Assembly: GCA_002502785.1 (NCBI GenBank)
Contig: DAQG01000025.1
Location: 1-54,446, forward strand
Direction: 5' to 3'
Origin: Methanothrix harundinacea
Lineage (GTDB): Archaea > Halobacteriota > Methanosarcinia > Methanotrichales > Methanotrichaceae
DNA: 54,446 nucleotides
The notes below the pieces were generated by a model that made no database searches, had not been told where the DNA came from, and worked only from the letters and a program-made list of their open reading frames with translations. Positions within the stretch are counted from its first letter, which is position 1. Each line of letters begins with the position of its first letter. The position numbers and the translations under genes are program-made. Shown one piece after another: positions 35,601 through 44,373 of the stretch.

Positions 35601-36869
35601 ATGGAAAGGCGGTCCAGCATGACAAAACCTTATCGAATCCTGATCATAGAGGACGACCCCGACGACGTCGAGCTGATCCTCCTCGGATTCCAGAAACACG
35701 ACGAGTTCTTTGTGGACGTCGCTACCACCGGCGAGGAGGGGCTCGAGAAGATCTCGGATAGCAGTTACGACCTCGTCTCGGTGGACTTCGCCCTTCCAGG
35801 GATAAGCGGTCTTGACGTGCTGGAGGAGATCCGAAAGACCGACCAGGACGTTCCAGTCGTAATGGTCACGGGCCGAGGCACCGAGGAACTGCAGGTGGTG
35901 GCCTTCGAAAAATATGCCACCAGCTACGTGATGAAGAGCGTCGACAGCTTCCGGAGCCTGCCCCACATCTTCGAGGCGCTGATCAGCGAGGCGAAGTTCA
36001 GATCTGAAGAGCGCCGGATGAAAAGGGACATGGAGCGGTCCGAAGCGGTGAGCAGATACATCCTGGAGAACTCGCCCACGGGGATATACGTCCTCCAGAA
36101 CGGCTGCTTCAAGATGGTCAACTCCAAGTTCGGAGAGATCTTCGGCTGCGAGAAGGAGGATCTGATAGGTGAGTACTTCTGGAGTCTCGCAGATCCCGAG
36201 AGCTTCGAGTGAGTGGAGGGTGTCGCCAAAGACAATGCAGCCGGAAGATCGATCGTCTACGAGTTCAGGATCTCCAGGAAGGACGGGTCCAAACGATGGG
36301 TTGAGGCGAGGATCGTGCCCCTGGACTACCAGGACGAGAGGTGGGTTCTCGGTAATCTGGTGGACATAACCAACCGGAAGGAGGACGAGAAGGATCTATT
36401 GATGGATAAGAGAAGGCTATTGGTCCTCTACTCTCTCGTAATGAAAGCCGTCGATTTTCGTGGAGAGGTCGACGACCTCATGAAAGAGGCGCTCTCTGAA
36501 TTGATGGCCGGGCTGGATGGGTTCGAGGTTGGAGGCGTATTTCTCCTGGAGAAGGGACGGCTGGTTCTGCGGGCGCTAGCGGGACCCTTGGAGGATATCA
36601 TGAGCTTTGTAAACCAGACCGATGCCGAAGAGCTTTTAATGGCGACCGAGTCGAAGATTGTGGTCGAAAGCGACCGTCCCGTCTTCTGGGCCTCGACTCC
36701 CTTCTGCAACGGGGAAGAACTCCGAGGACTGCTTGTATTAGGTCGAGAAAAGGTGATTGAGCAAGATTTTCTAAGATTTCTGAAAGATCTGGCCTGGCAC
36801 GTCGGAAAGATGGTGGAGATATTCGAGCTTTCGAAAATCCATCTCAGAGAAGGTCTAAACGAAGACTAG
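35601..36869 (+). pseudogene. Receiver-PAS-GAF-like signalling protein, interrupted by in-frame TGA
   Basis: A receiver domain (ILIIEDDPDDVELILLGF, phospho-Asp in SVDFALPG, Thr/Lys near VMVTGRG) spans about residues 7-125. A PAS domain follows (SRYILENSPTGIYVLQNG onward). The frame meets TGA at 36210-36212 inside the PAS core after DPESFE and continues with no further stop as VEGVAKDNAAGRSIVYEFRI and GSKRWVEARIV to TAG at 36867-36869, adding a GAF-like sensor region. The lost residue is probably Arg (CGA to TGA). Without kinase or output domains the intact protein would be a response-regulator sensor. The ATG at 35601 follows GGGAG; ATGs at 35574 and 35619 are alternatives. Confidence 0.75.
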
Positions 36870-37474
36870 AGCCGTCTCCAGATGAGAACTATCCTCTGGA
36901 GGGCCGTGACGTGGCTTGCCACCGTGACCAGGATCACTGCCCAGCCCAGGATCGAGAGTCCCGCCAGATCTCCTGGAAATAGGGCGTTGCCGATGGTAGC
37001 AGCGAGGATGAGGGTCAGGCGGTCGGCCCGCCCCATTACCCCGCCGTATAGGCGGCCGAGCCGCAGGGCTTGGGCCTGGGTCCCAAGATAACTTGTGAGA
37101 AGAACGCCCATCACGGCGAAGAGCCCCCAAGCCTCTGAGACGTAGCCTGCGAGAACTATCCCCACCAGGATCGCCATATCCGCGTACCTGTCTATGACGT
37201 GATCGAGAAAGTCGCCCCTGGCTTCGGCCTTCCCGGTCCTCCGGGCAAGAGTCCCATCGACGGCGTCAAAGGCGGCGTTCAAAAGAACCATCAGCGCCGC
37301 CAGGTAGAGTAGGGAGACCTCGCCAGCCGAGAAGTAGTAGAAGACCCCTGCAGCCAGGGCGAATATCATGGAGACGAGGGAGATCGTGTTGGGGGTGGCT
37401 CCGGCCCTCTCTGCCAGGGCGGCCAGGGGCTCGGTCACCGCCAGGGACTTAGATCTCAGGTCGTCAAGGGTCAA
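36866..37474 (-). CDS. CDP-alcohol phosphatidyltransferase (archaetidylinositol-phosphate synthase-like)
   Basis: 202 aa, about six membrane helices. The catalytic motif DAVDGTLARRTGKAEARGDFLDHVIDRYAD fits D-x2-DG-x2-AR-x8-9-G-x3-D-x3-D. It joins a CDP-archaeol lipid to a polar alcohol, probably inositol phosphate by similarity, in membrane lipid synthesis. It overlaps the AK6-like gene by 11 nt at its 5' end and the signalling pseudogene by 4 nt at its 3' end on the opposite strand. Polar head group is inferred. Confidence 0.88.
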   Translation of the reverse strand: MTLDDLRSKSLAVTEPLAALAERAGATPNTISLVSMIFALAAGVFYYFSAGEVSLLYLAALMVLLNAAFDAVDGTLARRTGKAEARGDFLDHVIDRYADMAILVGIVLAGYVSEAWGLFAVMGVLLTSYLGTQAQALRLGRLYGGVMGRADRLTLILAATIGNALFPGDLAGLSILGWAVILVTVASHVTALQRIVLIWRRL

Positions 37475-37985
37475 ATTCCATCTCTCCAGTCCAGTCGATA
37501 TTTCCCGGAGGCATAGCGATCACCCGGCCCAGTATCCTCACCACCAGGTCCGCCACCTCCTGGGGGGACTTTCCTGTGGTGTCGATCTCACTGACCCGAT
37601 CGCACCACTCCGCCGCCTCCACCAGGATCACGTCCAGGGCCTCCGCCTCCAGGTTCTCTCGGACCTTCTTCTCAGGGTACCCCCTCAGCTTCAGCCGCTC
37701 TCTCAGAACCCCAGGCGAAGTCCGGAGGACTATCGCCTCGGAGGCGAGCTGGTGGGAGAAGTGCCCCTCCAGGATCACGATCTCCTCGTCCCCCTCCGGG
37801 GCCAGCTCCTCAACCCTCTCAGCCAGGGCGTCGACGTCGGCTATCAGGCAGCCCCTCTCGGGATCGGTGCCGAGGGAAAGCCCCTCATCCCTCACGAGAG
37901 CGTTGAGGTCGATCACCCTGTAGGGGAGAAGTTTGGCCACAGTCGTCTTCCCGGTCCCGGGAGTCCCGGTCAAGGCCGCCCGCAT
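37464..37985 (-). CDS. Adenylate kinase 6/Fap7-like nucleoside kinase
   Basis: 173 aa. P-loop GTPGTGKTTVAKLL at the start, ILEGHFSHQL and IVLRTSPGVLRERLKLRGY in the middle (Walker B-like and LID parts), as in AK6/Fap7. The eukaryotic counterpart works in small-ribosomal-subunit maturation with Rps14; archaeal forms bind uS11. Overlaps hisC by 16 nt and the lipid-synthase gene by 11 nt, so all belong to one transcript. Confidence 0.88.
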   Translation of the reverse strand: MRAALTGTPGTGKTTVAKLLPYRVIDLNALVRDEGLSLGTDPERGCLIADVDALAERVEELAPEGDEEIVILEGHFSHQLASEAIVLRTSPGVLRERLKLRGYPEKKVRENLEAEALDVILVEAAEWCDRVSEIDTTGKSPQEVADLVVRILGRVIAMPPGNIDWTGEMEFDP

Positions 37986-39034
37986 ACCTCACCAAAGGCT
38001 TTGAGGAAGCGATCGTTCTCCTCTGGGGTTCCGACCGTCACCCTGATGCCGTGGTCTCCAGCGCCCCTGAAAGAAAAGCAGTCCCGGACGATGACGCCCA
38101 TTTTGAGCATCTTCTCCGCCACCATTCCCGAGGGCTCCTCGGTCTCAAGATAGAGGAAGTTTCCGCCAGATGGCCGAAACTCCGGAATCGCCGCCCTCAG
38201 CCTGTCCCTCTCCTGCCGGATGGCCTTTACAGATCGTCTCATGTACTCGATGTCATCCAAAGCCGCGATCCCCGCCGCCACCGAGGGGGTGGTGATGCCG
38301 AAGAAGGGAGGTGCTGCCCCCCTGTACTCTTTTGCGATCCAGTCTGGGGCGACGGCGTAGCCGAGCCTCATGCCGGCGAGACCGAAGGCCTTGGACATGG
38401 TCCTACCAACCACCAGGTTCTCGTATTCCGCCACCAGCGACAGGAAGTTCTGGTCGCTGAACTCGGCGTAGGCCTCGTCAAGGAAGACGATGGCGTCTGT
38501 ACTTTCGACGATCGATCTGACGTCCTTTTCGGGGATCAGATTCCCCGTAGGGTTGTTGGGAGAGCATATGAATACGATCTTGATGCCGTCGGGCACCTCC
38601 GTCGGCACCTCGAAGTTCTCCCCCCTCGAGAGGAATACCGGATCTGCACCCGCCGTCACCGTCAGGATCTCGTAGTAGCTGAAGGTCGGGGTGTAGATCA
38701 GGGTTCTGTCGCCGGGATCGAGAAAGAGCCTGGTGATGGTGTCCATCACTCCGTCCATCCCGGCCCCGATGAGGACGTTTGCGGGGGCGGTCCCGGAGTA
38801 CTCTGCCAGGGCGTCGATGAGCCGCTCGGGCTCAGGGTACCTCTCGGGCCGGACAGAAGCCATCGCCTCGAAGACCTTCGGGCTTGGGCCGTAGGGGTTC
38901 TCGTTACTTCCGAGCTTGACGATCACATCCGGAGCTATGCCGTACTTTGCCGCGATCTCCCCAATACCCTTTCCGGCGACGTAGGGCTTGAGCCGCCCCA
39001 AGCAGGCCCTAAGGTTTTTCGAGTATCTCGCCAA
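37970..39034 (-). CDS. hisC: Histidinol-phosphate aminotransferase
   Basis: 354 aa, class I/II PLP aminotransferase. N-terminal LGSNENPYGPSPKV, active-site Lys in RTMSKAFGLAGMRLGY, phosphate-binding Arg near the C-terminus (GIRVTVG). It makes histidinol phosphate in histidine synthesis. TTG at 39034 overlaps argD by 26 nt; a second TTG at 39001, just after the argD stop, is possible and would remove 11 residues. Other his genes are not in the window. Confidence 0.93.
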   Translation of the reverse strand: MARYSKNLRACLGRLKPYVAGKGIGEIAAKYGIAPDVIVKLGSNENPYGPSPKVFEAMASVRPERYPEPERLIDALAEYSGTAPANVLIGAGMDGVMDTITRLFLDPGDRTLIYTPTFSYYEILTVTAGADPVFLSRGENFEVPTEVPDGIKIVFICSPNNPTGNLIPEKDVRSIVESTDAIVFLDEAYAEFSDQNFLSLVAEYENLVVGRTMSKAFGLAGMRLGYAVAPDWIAKEYRGAAPPFFGITTPSVAAGIAALDDIEYMRRSVKAIRQERDRLRAAIPEFRPSGGNFLYLETEEPSGMVAEKMLKMGVIVRDCFSFRGAGDHGIRVTVGTPEENDRFLKAFGEVCGRP

Positions 39035-40286
39035 GCACCTTCACCACACGGTCGATCTCCCCTTTTCCCACCACCAGGGGCGGCACCATCCTGAGGACGT
39101 GCTCGCTCGTGGCGTTGAGGAGGACGCCCCGCTCCCGAGCCTGGTTCACGATCTCAGGGCAGCTCGCCTCAAGCTCCACGCCCACCATCAGGCCTAGGCC
39201 CCTGACTTCCTTGGCGTCGATCTCATCATTGAGCCTGGAACGAAAGTATGCGCCCATCTGTTCGGACCTCTCCACCAGCTTCTCCTCCTTGATCGCCCCG
39301 ATGGAGGCGAGGGCGGCGGCGCAGACCAGGGGCCCTCCGCCGAAGGTGGAGGCGTGGTCGCCCTTCTGGAAGACGTCGGTGACCGTCTCCGCCGCCAGCA
39401 TCGCCCCCATGGGAAGGCCTCCGGCGATCCCCTTGGCGAGGGTCATGGCGTCGGGCGTGATGCCGCTGTGCTCTTTTCCAAACCAGCGACCGGTCCTTCC
39501 AAAGCCGGTCTGGACCTCGTCAAGGATGAGGAGAGCCCCGCAGTCGTCGCAGATCTGGCGGGCCGCCCTAAGGTAGTCGGGCTTGGGGACGTTGACTCCG
39601 CCCTCGCCCTGGACCGGCTCCAGGATGACGGCCGAGGTTTCCTTTGAGACCGCTGCCTTCAGGGCCTCGGGGTCGTCGTAGGGAACGAATTTCGCCTCAT
39701 TGAGGGGACGAAAGGGCTCCCTGTACATCGGCTTGTAGGTTGCGCCCAGGGAACCGAGGGTCCTGCCGTGGAAGGAGTGGACCGCGGCCACGATCTCTGA
39801 CCTGCCCGTCGCCCTCCGGGCGAGCTTCAGGGCCGCCTCGACGCTCTCGGCGCCGGAGTTGCAATAGAATGCTCTGTCCATCCCGGTGAGGGTCTTCAGC
39901 TCTTCGGCGAGGAAGACCTGGTTTTCGGTGTAGTATAAGTTTGATGTGTGGATCAGATCTTTCGCCTGCCTGGCGATCGCCTCGACGACCGAAGGGTGGC
40001 AGTGGCCGACGTTGTTGACTGCGATCCCGGCGACGAAGTCCAGGTACTCCTTTCCCGAAGCGTCCCAGACCCTGGCCCCAGCGCCCTTCACCAGGAGGAC
40101 AGGCTGCCTTGTGTAGGTCTGGACGACCGACTCCCTCTCAAGCTCCACGATCCGAGCGGTCCTCTCGGCGCCCGATAGATCAAGTTCCGGCATCTCTGTC
40201 CCCTTATCCGTTCCCTCATCAGTCTTCGTCTCAGTCTCCGACTTCATCTTCATTTTCATCTTTTCATCGCTCTCTTTTTTGGTCAT
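39009..40286 (-). CDS. argD: Acetylornithine aminotransferase
   Basis: 425 aa, class III PLP aminotransferase: EYLDFVAGIAVNNVGHCHP, Lys in TLAKGIAGGLPMGAML, and GMDRAFYCNSGAESVEAALKLAR. It transaminates N-acetyl-glutamate semialdehyde in arginine synthesis; related activity on lysine precursors is possible. ATG 40286 overlaps the upstream stop as ATGA. The first 30 residues are a Lys/Glu/Met/Thr low-complexity stretch encoded by near-repeats of AAG-ATG, absent from usual homologues. A start at the MPELDLSG methionine would remove it. Confidence 0.93.
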   Translation of the reverse strand: MTKKESDEKMKMKMKSETETKTDEGTDKGTEMPELDLSGAERTARIVELERESVVQTYTRQPVLLVKGAGARVWDASGKEYLDFVAGIAVNNVGHCHPSVVEAIARQAKDLIHTSNLYYTENQVFLAEELKTLTGMDRAFYCNSGAESVEAALKLARRATGRSEIVAAVHSFHGRTLGSLGATYKPMYREPFRPLNEAKFVPYDDPEALKAAVSKETSAVILEPVQGEGGVNVPKPDYLRAARQICDDCGALLILDEVQTGFGRTGRWFGKEHSGITPDAMTLAKGIAGGLPMGAMLAAETVTDVFQKGDHASTFGGGPLVCAAALASIGAIKEEKLVERSEQMGAYFRSRLNDEIDAKEVRGLGLMVGVELEASCPEIVNQARERGVLLNATSEHVLRMVPPLVVGKGEIDRVVKVLGEILEKP

Positions 40287-40924
40287 AGAACGCTCCGCGC
40301 AAACCGAAGGCTCGCCTGGATCTGGCGGCCCACGTCCCCGCTCACGATCTCCATGTGGCCGGGGTAGAGGACCTCGACGTCCAGCTTCGTCAGCCTCTCG
40401 ATGGAGCTGATCAGGTCGGCATCGCAACCCGCATAGAGGTCGGTCCTGCCGATGTTCCCCTGGGGGAAGACGGTGTCGCCGGAGAAGAGGACCTTCGCCC
40501 TCGGCTCGTAGAGGCAGATCCCGCCTGGCGAGTGGCCCGGCGTGTGCATCACCTCAAGCCGCCACTCCCCCAGGTCGATCTTGTCCCCTTCGTTCAACAG
40601 CCCATCGGCCTCGATCTCCGGGGCCGGGCGGCCGAAGAGGTAGGCGACCGTCGCCATGTCGTCCCCGAGAAAGCCCGCCTCCTCCTCGTGGATCATGACC
40701 TTTGCACCCGTCGCCTCCTTCAGCCTCACAACCCCGCCGGAGTGATCGTGATGGCTGTGGGTGAGGATGATCATCTCGATCTTTGTCGGGTCGATGTACT
40801 TTTTGATCTTACGAAGCGTAGGCTCCGGGTCCATCCCCGCGTCGATGAGGACCGGGACCTCGTCTAGGATCAGGTAGACGTTGCCGTCGAAGGGCGAGCC
40901 TGAGACCTTGTGCACTTCCACCAT
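40283..40924 (-). CDS. Metallo-beta-lactamase-fold hydrolase, copy 1
   Basis: 213 aa. The metal-binding motif THSHHDHSGG near residue 58, further His in MHTPGHSPGG and Asp in SGDTVFPQGNIGRTDL, and LYPGHMEIV show an MBL hydrolase of the glyoxalase II/flavorubredoxin-like group with no flavodoxin partner. Substrate unknown. The ATG at 40924 follows AAGGT. It couples to argD by an ATGA overlap. A paralogue at 42333-42977 shares most motifs (for example SLYEPRAKVLFSGDT versus CLYEPRAKVLFSGDT). Confidence 0.88.
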   Translation of the reverse strand: MVEVHKVSGSPFDGNVYLILDEVPVLIDAGMDPEPTLRKIKKYIDPTKIEMIILTHSHHDHSGGVVRLKEATGAKVMIHEEEAGFLGDDMATVAYLFGRPAPEIEADGLLNEGDKIDLGEWRLEVMHTPGHSPGGICLYEPRAKVLFSGDTVFPQGNIGRTDLYAGCDADLISSIERLTKLDVEVLYPGHMEIVSGDVGRQIQASLRFARSVL

Positions 40925-41106
40925 TCCAACACCTTCCACCGAGGATGGGCTCCACCGATATATCTGTTTGGCACCGGGTTTGGGGAGGTTCGGCGGCGAT
41001 TCGAGGACGGATTGAGGCCGATCTTGGACATCCCGGGGATCGGCCAGATCAACAACCTTTTAAGAAAATAGATCCACTTAAAACCAGCTTTTAGAGAGGT
41101 GTCGAT

Positions 41107-41592
41107 ATGCCCACATACGATATCGAGATCAAGAAGGTCCCAGCCATGCGGGTGGCAAGCCTCTGGGCAAAGGGGCTACCCTTCAACGTCACCGTCCCCA
41201 AGGCCTACGAGGAGCTGGCGGCCTGGATGGCCGAAAAGATGATCCCTCCCCCCTCGGGCTCGCCGATGGGCCTTGCCCTCTACTACGACGACCCCGGCGC
41301 CGTCAAGCCCGAGGAGGTGAGGTTCAAGGTGGCGATCCCCGTCTCCCCCGAGACGCCCGAGGTCGCCGAAGGCCGGGCGGCGGTGGAGTTGTTGCCAGAG
41401 GCAGAGGTGGCATACCTGACGGTGAGGGGACCCTACACCAACCTCGAAGATGCCTACAGCCAGCTCTTTGGCTGGGTCTTCGAGAAGGGGTACCGGCCCG
41501 TAGACGCCGCCCGGGAGGTCTACGTCAAATGGGGCGAGGAGATGCCGCCGGAGGAGTGGGTGACGGAGATACAGGTGCCGGTCGGGAGGTAG
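41107..41592 (+). CDS. GyrI-like small-molecule-binding protein
   Basis: 161 aa, stand-alone GyrI/AraC effector-binding fold: IEIKKVPAMRVASLWAKG at the start, GLALYYDDPGAV in the middle, and AYLTVRGPYTNLEDAYSQLFGWV near the end. In bacteria this domain binds drugs or gyrase; in methanogens the ligand is unknown. The start follows GAGAGGTG. A TATA-like TTTTAAGAAAA lies at about 41056-41067, giving a short leader. It stands alone between two genes on the minus strand. Confidence 0.82.
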   Translation: MPTYDIEIKKVPAMRVASLWAKGLPFNVTVPKAYEELAAWMAEKMIPPPSGSPMGLALYYDDPGAVKPEEVRFKVAIPVSPETPEVAEGRAAVELLPEAEVAYLTVRGPYTNLEDAYSQLFGWVFEKGYRPVDAAREVYVKWGEEMPPEEWVTEIQVPVGR

Positions 41593-41657
41593 AAGAACTT
41601 CCACGAAACGCCCCCCCTCCCTCGTCTCTTTGGCAAGCCCGAATCGATCCCGGCGGG

Positions 41658-42272
41658 CTATCCCCGCCAGCGCGGCATCACCCGCCCCGTCCTCTCCGCA
41701 TACCGCCGGTACTCATCGCCGAATTGATCCAGCATCATCTCCTCCTCCCGCGGGATCCTGGCGACGTAAAGGGGGATGGACGCCACCAGGAAGGAGGGCC
41801 CTGCGATCCAGTTCTGGAGCAGTAGGAGCTGGGCAACGGCCCAGAGGAGGTGGGCGGCGTACATCGGGTGGCGGATATTTTCGTAGACGCCCGTGGTCAC
41901 AAGCCTGTGATTCTTTCTGATCTGAAGCCCCGGCGAGAAGCTCCCCGCCAGGTCTGCATGCGACCGCCACAAAAGCCGTAGGGCCTGGAGGAAGAGGGCG
42001 GCCCCAAGAGAGCCAGCCACGAGGCTTGCGGTAGGCGGCAGGGTGTAGTCCGCAAAGTCGAGCCTGCTCGTGAAGAGATATAGGAAGGGAACGACTATCA
42101 TGCCCAGGGTTGTGAGGAGCATAAGGGGTCTGTCCTGCTTCCTCTCGCGGTCTTCTGCGACCGATCCCCGATTCCGCCACCAGGAGGGCGTTCTTTTCAG
42201 CCAATAGGCGCGGATAAGGGAAGCAGCAACAAATCCGATCAGGTAGGCGAGATCGAAGACGTCGTCCAGCAT
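41658..42272 (-). CDS. Isoprenylcysteine/phospholipid methyltransferase family membrane protein
   Basis: 204 aa with about five membrane helices. The C-terminal half has the ICMT/PEMT pattern: GVYENIRHPMYAAHLLWAVAQ, then RIPREEEMMLDQFGDEYRRYAERTGRVMPR. It uses S-adenosylmethionine to methylate a membrane-bound carboxyl or amine substrate; target not known. It follows the second MBL gene by about 60 nt in the same direction. Confidence 0.87.
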   Translation of the reverse strand: MLDDVFDLAYLIGFVAASLIRAYWLKRTPSWWRNRGSVAEDRERKQDRPLMLLTTLGMIVVPFLYLFTSRLDFADYTLPPTASLVAGSLGAALFLQALRLLWRSHADLAGSFSPGLQIRKNHRLVTTGVYENIRHPMYAAHLLWAVAQLLLLQNWIAGPSFLVASIPLYVARIPREEEMMLDQFGDEYRRYAERTGRVMPRWRG

Positions 42273-42332
42273 GAAGCGTCCTTTTCATCGGAATGGCAAA
42301 AATAGGCGGCGGTCCGGTCCGGCTTCGCAGAA

Positions 42333-42977
42333 TCAGTGAATCGACCTTGCAAACTCCAGGCTTGTTTTTAACTGCTCGGCGACGTTCTCGTCCGTCGGCT
42401 CCATGTGGCCGGGGTAGAGGACCAGAACATCGAGGCCTGCGAGCCTTTCGAGTGATTTGACCAGCACCTTTACAGCCTCCCCCGACCGACGAGTCCTCCC
42501 GATGTTCCCGTGGGGAAGGAGGGTGTCGCCGGAGAAGAGGACCTTCGCCCTCGGCTCGTAGAGGGATATCGACCCCGGCGAGTGGCCCGGCGTCATGAGG
42601 ACCTGGAGGGACCAATCGCCTAGGTTTATGACGTCCCCCTCCTCCAAAGTCCCGTCGACCCCGAACTCCGCCGGATCCTCTTCGTACAGGTATGAGCCGG
42701 TGGCGACGTCATCGCCCAGGTCGCAGACCTCTCCCTCGCCGATCAGAACCTTCGCCTCCGTCGCCTCCTTGAGGGCCGGAACCCCAGCTGTGTGGTCGTG
42801 GTGACAGTGGGTGAGGATTATAAACTCGACCTTCCTGGGGTCGACGAATTTCTCGACGTTGCCGAGGATGGCTTCAGCGTTCCTCCCGGCATCGATGAGA
42901 ACCGGCACCTCGTCGACGATCAGGTAGACGTTTCCCTCGTGAGAAGGACCGCCGCCGTTAACCTTATGCACTTCCAC
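42333..42977 (-). CDS. Metallo-beta-lactamase-fold hydrolase, copy 2
   Basis: 214 aa from the GTG at 42977, preferred because GGTGAT lies 7 nt before it; an ATG at 43016 would add 13 residues. Motifs THCHHDHTAG, MTPGHSPGSI, SGDTLLPHGNIGRTRR and LYPGHMEPTDENV are those of the paralogue at 40283-40924. The residue after the last Asp region differs (RRSGEAVKV for DLYAGCDAD), so substrate preference may have diverged. Divergent from thiC. Confidence 0.87.
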   Translation of the reverse strand: MEVHKVNGGGPSHEGNVYLIVDEVPVLIDAGRNAEAILGNVEKFVDPRKVEFIILTHCHHDHTAGVPALKEATEAKVLIGEGEVCDLGDDVATGSYLYEEDPAEFGVDGTLEEGDVINLGDWSLQVLMTPGHSPGSISLYEPRAKVLFSGDTLLPHGNIGRTRRSGEAVKVLVKSLERLAGLDVLVLYPGHMEPTDENVAEQLKTSLEFARSIH

Positions 42978-43036
42978 CAAACAAATCACCCCATAAGACA
43001 AGTGCAGTTCCTTCAATATATTAGTTAGTTGGTATC

Positions 43037-44344
43037 ATGACTTTGATCGAAGACGCGAAAAAGGGAAAGACCCCGCCAGAGGTCGAGATCGTCGCCCGAA
43101 AGGAAGGGGTCGACCCCGAGAAGCTTTTGCGCCTCTTGGCCCGCGGCCGGGTGGTGATCCCCAGAAACGCCCGCCGAAAGATCGACCCCATCGGGATAGG
43201 CGAGACCCTCACCACGAAGGTCAACCTCAACTTGGGCTCGTCTCGTGGCGTCGCCGACCCCGAAGCCGAGGTGGAGAAGGCAGTCGTGGCGATGGAGGCC
43301 GGAGCCGACACCATAATGGACCTGTCCACCGGCGGCGACCTGGACCTGATCAGGCGACGGGTGCTCGAGGCCGTAAAAATCCCCGTCGGGACAGTGCCCA
43401 TATACCAGGCCGAGGTGGAAGGAAAGCTCACAAGCCAGGGGCTCTTCGACGCCCTGGAACGTCAGGCGAAGGACGGCGTCGACTTCGTGACCGTCCACGT
43501 CGGCGTCAACCTGAACTCCTTTGAAAGGCTGAAAGGGTGCCACAGGATCATGGGCGTCGTCAGCAGGGGTGGCTCGCTCACCCTCAAGTACATGAGCGAG
43601 ACCGGAGAGGAGAACCCCTACTACGCCGAGTACGACCACCTCCTGGACATAGCGAGGGAGCACGAGCTGACTTTGAGCTTGGGCGACTGCCTGCGGCCTG
43701 GATGCATCGACGACGCCAGCGACCGGGCCAAGTACATGGAGTTCATAATGCTCGGCGAGCTCGTCGACCGAGCGAGAAAGGCAGGAGTCCAGACACTGGT
43801 GGAGGGGCCGGGCCACGTCCCAGCCGACGAGATCGAGACGAGCGTCAAGGCGATGAAGTACGTAACCGACGGCGCGCCCCTCTACCTTCTGGGGCCGATC
43901 GTCACCGACGTCGCCCCAGGCTACGACCACATCACAGCAGCCATAGGAGGCGTGATCGCAGGGATGAGCGGGGCAGACTTCCTCTGCGCCACCACCCCCA
44001 GCGAGCACCTGGACCTCCCGACAAAAGAAGACATCTTCGAGGGGACGGTGGTCACCAGGATCGCCGCCCACGCCGCGGACCTTGCAAAGCCCGGTGTCAA
44101 AGACCGGGCCCGCAAGTGGGACCGGAAGATGGCCGTCGCCAGGAGGGACCTGAACTGGCCAGCCCAGTTCGACCAGGCGATAAACCCGGACCTTGCAAGG
44201 CAGATCCGCCACCGGAGGGGCGTTGAAGTCGACACCTGCACCATGTGTAACGAACTATGCGCAATCAGGCTCGCGCGAGAGGCGATGGAGCGGGAGGAAG
44301 AGAAGGCAAAGAAGATGAGGGGAAAGAAAAAGGCTAAATTATAG
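43037..44344 (+). CDS. thiC: Phosphomethylpyrimidine synthase
   Basis: 435 aa. Radical-SAM enzyme converting aminoimidazole ribotide to the thiamine pyrimidine. The barrel shows GADTIMDLSTGGD, PVGTVPIYQAE, RGGSLTLKYM, GDCLRPGCIDDA and EGPGHVPADEI. The C-terminal cluster motif is CTMCNELC (C-x2-C-x3-C), an archaeal variant of the usual C-x2-C-x4-C. No TPP riboswitch fits in the 60-nt leader; a TATA-like AATATATTA near 43014-43022 suggests a leaderless or short-leader mRNA. Confidence 0.97.
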   Translation: MTLIEDAKKGKTPPEVEIVARKEGVDPEKLLRLLARGRVVIPRNARRKIDPIGIGETLTTKVNLNLGSSRGVADPEAEVEKAVVAMEAGADTIMDLSTGGDLDLIRRRVLEAVKIPVGTVPIYQAEVEGKLTSQGLFDALERQAKDGVDFVTVHVGVNLNSFERLKGCHRIMGVVSRGGSLTLKYMSETGEENPYYAEYDHLLDIAREHELTLSLGDCLRPGCIDDASDRAKYMEFIMLGELVDRARKAGVQTLVEGPGHVPADEIETSVKAMKYVTDGAPLYLLGPIVTDVAPGYDHITAAIGGVIAGMSGADFLCATTPSEHLDLPTKEDIFEGTVVTRIAAHAADLAKPGVKDRARKWDRKMAVARRDLNWPAQFDQAINPDLARQIRHRRGVEVDTCTMCNELCAIRLAREAMEREEEKAKKMRGKKKAKL

Positions 44345-44373
44345 CCGAAGGCAGAAGACCTGAGTATGCAAAC

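Noticed and set aside
36210..36212. Selenocysteine codon in the PAS domain
   Set aside because: The position is an ordinary surface residue (best Arg), no SECIS-like hairpin was seen, and selenocysteine is confined to other methanogen orders.
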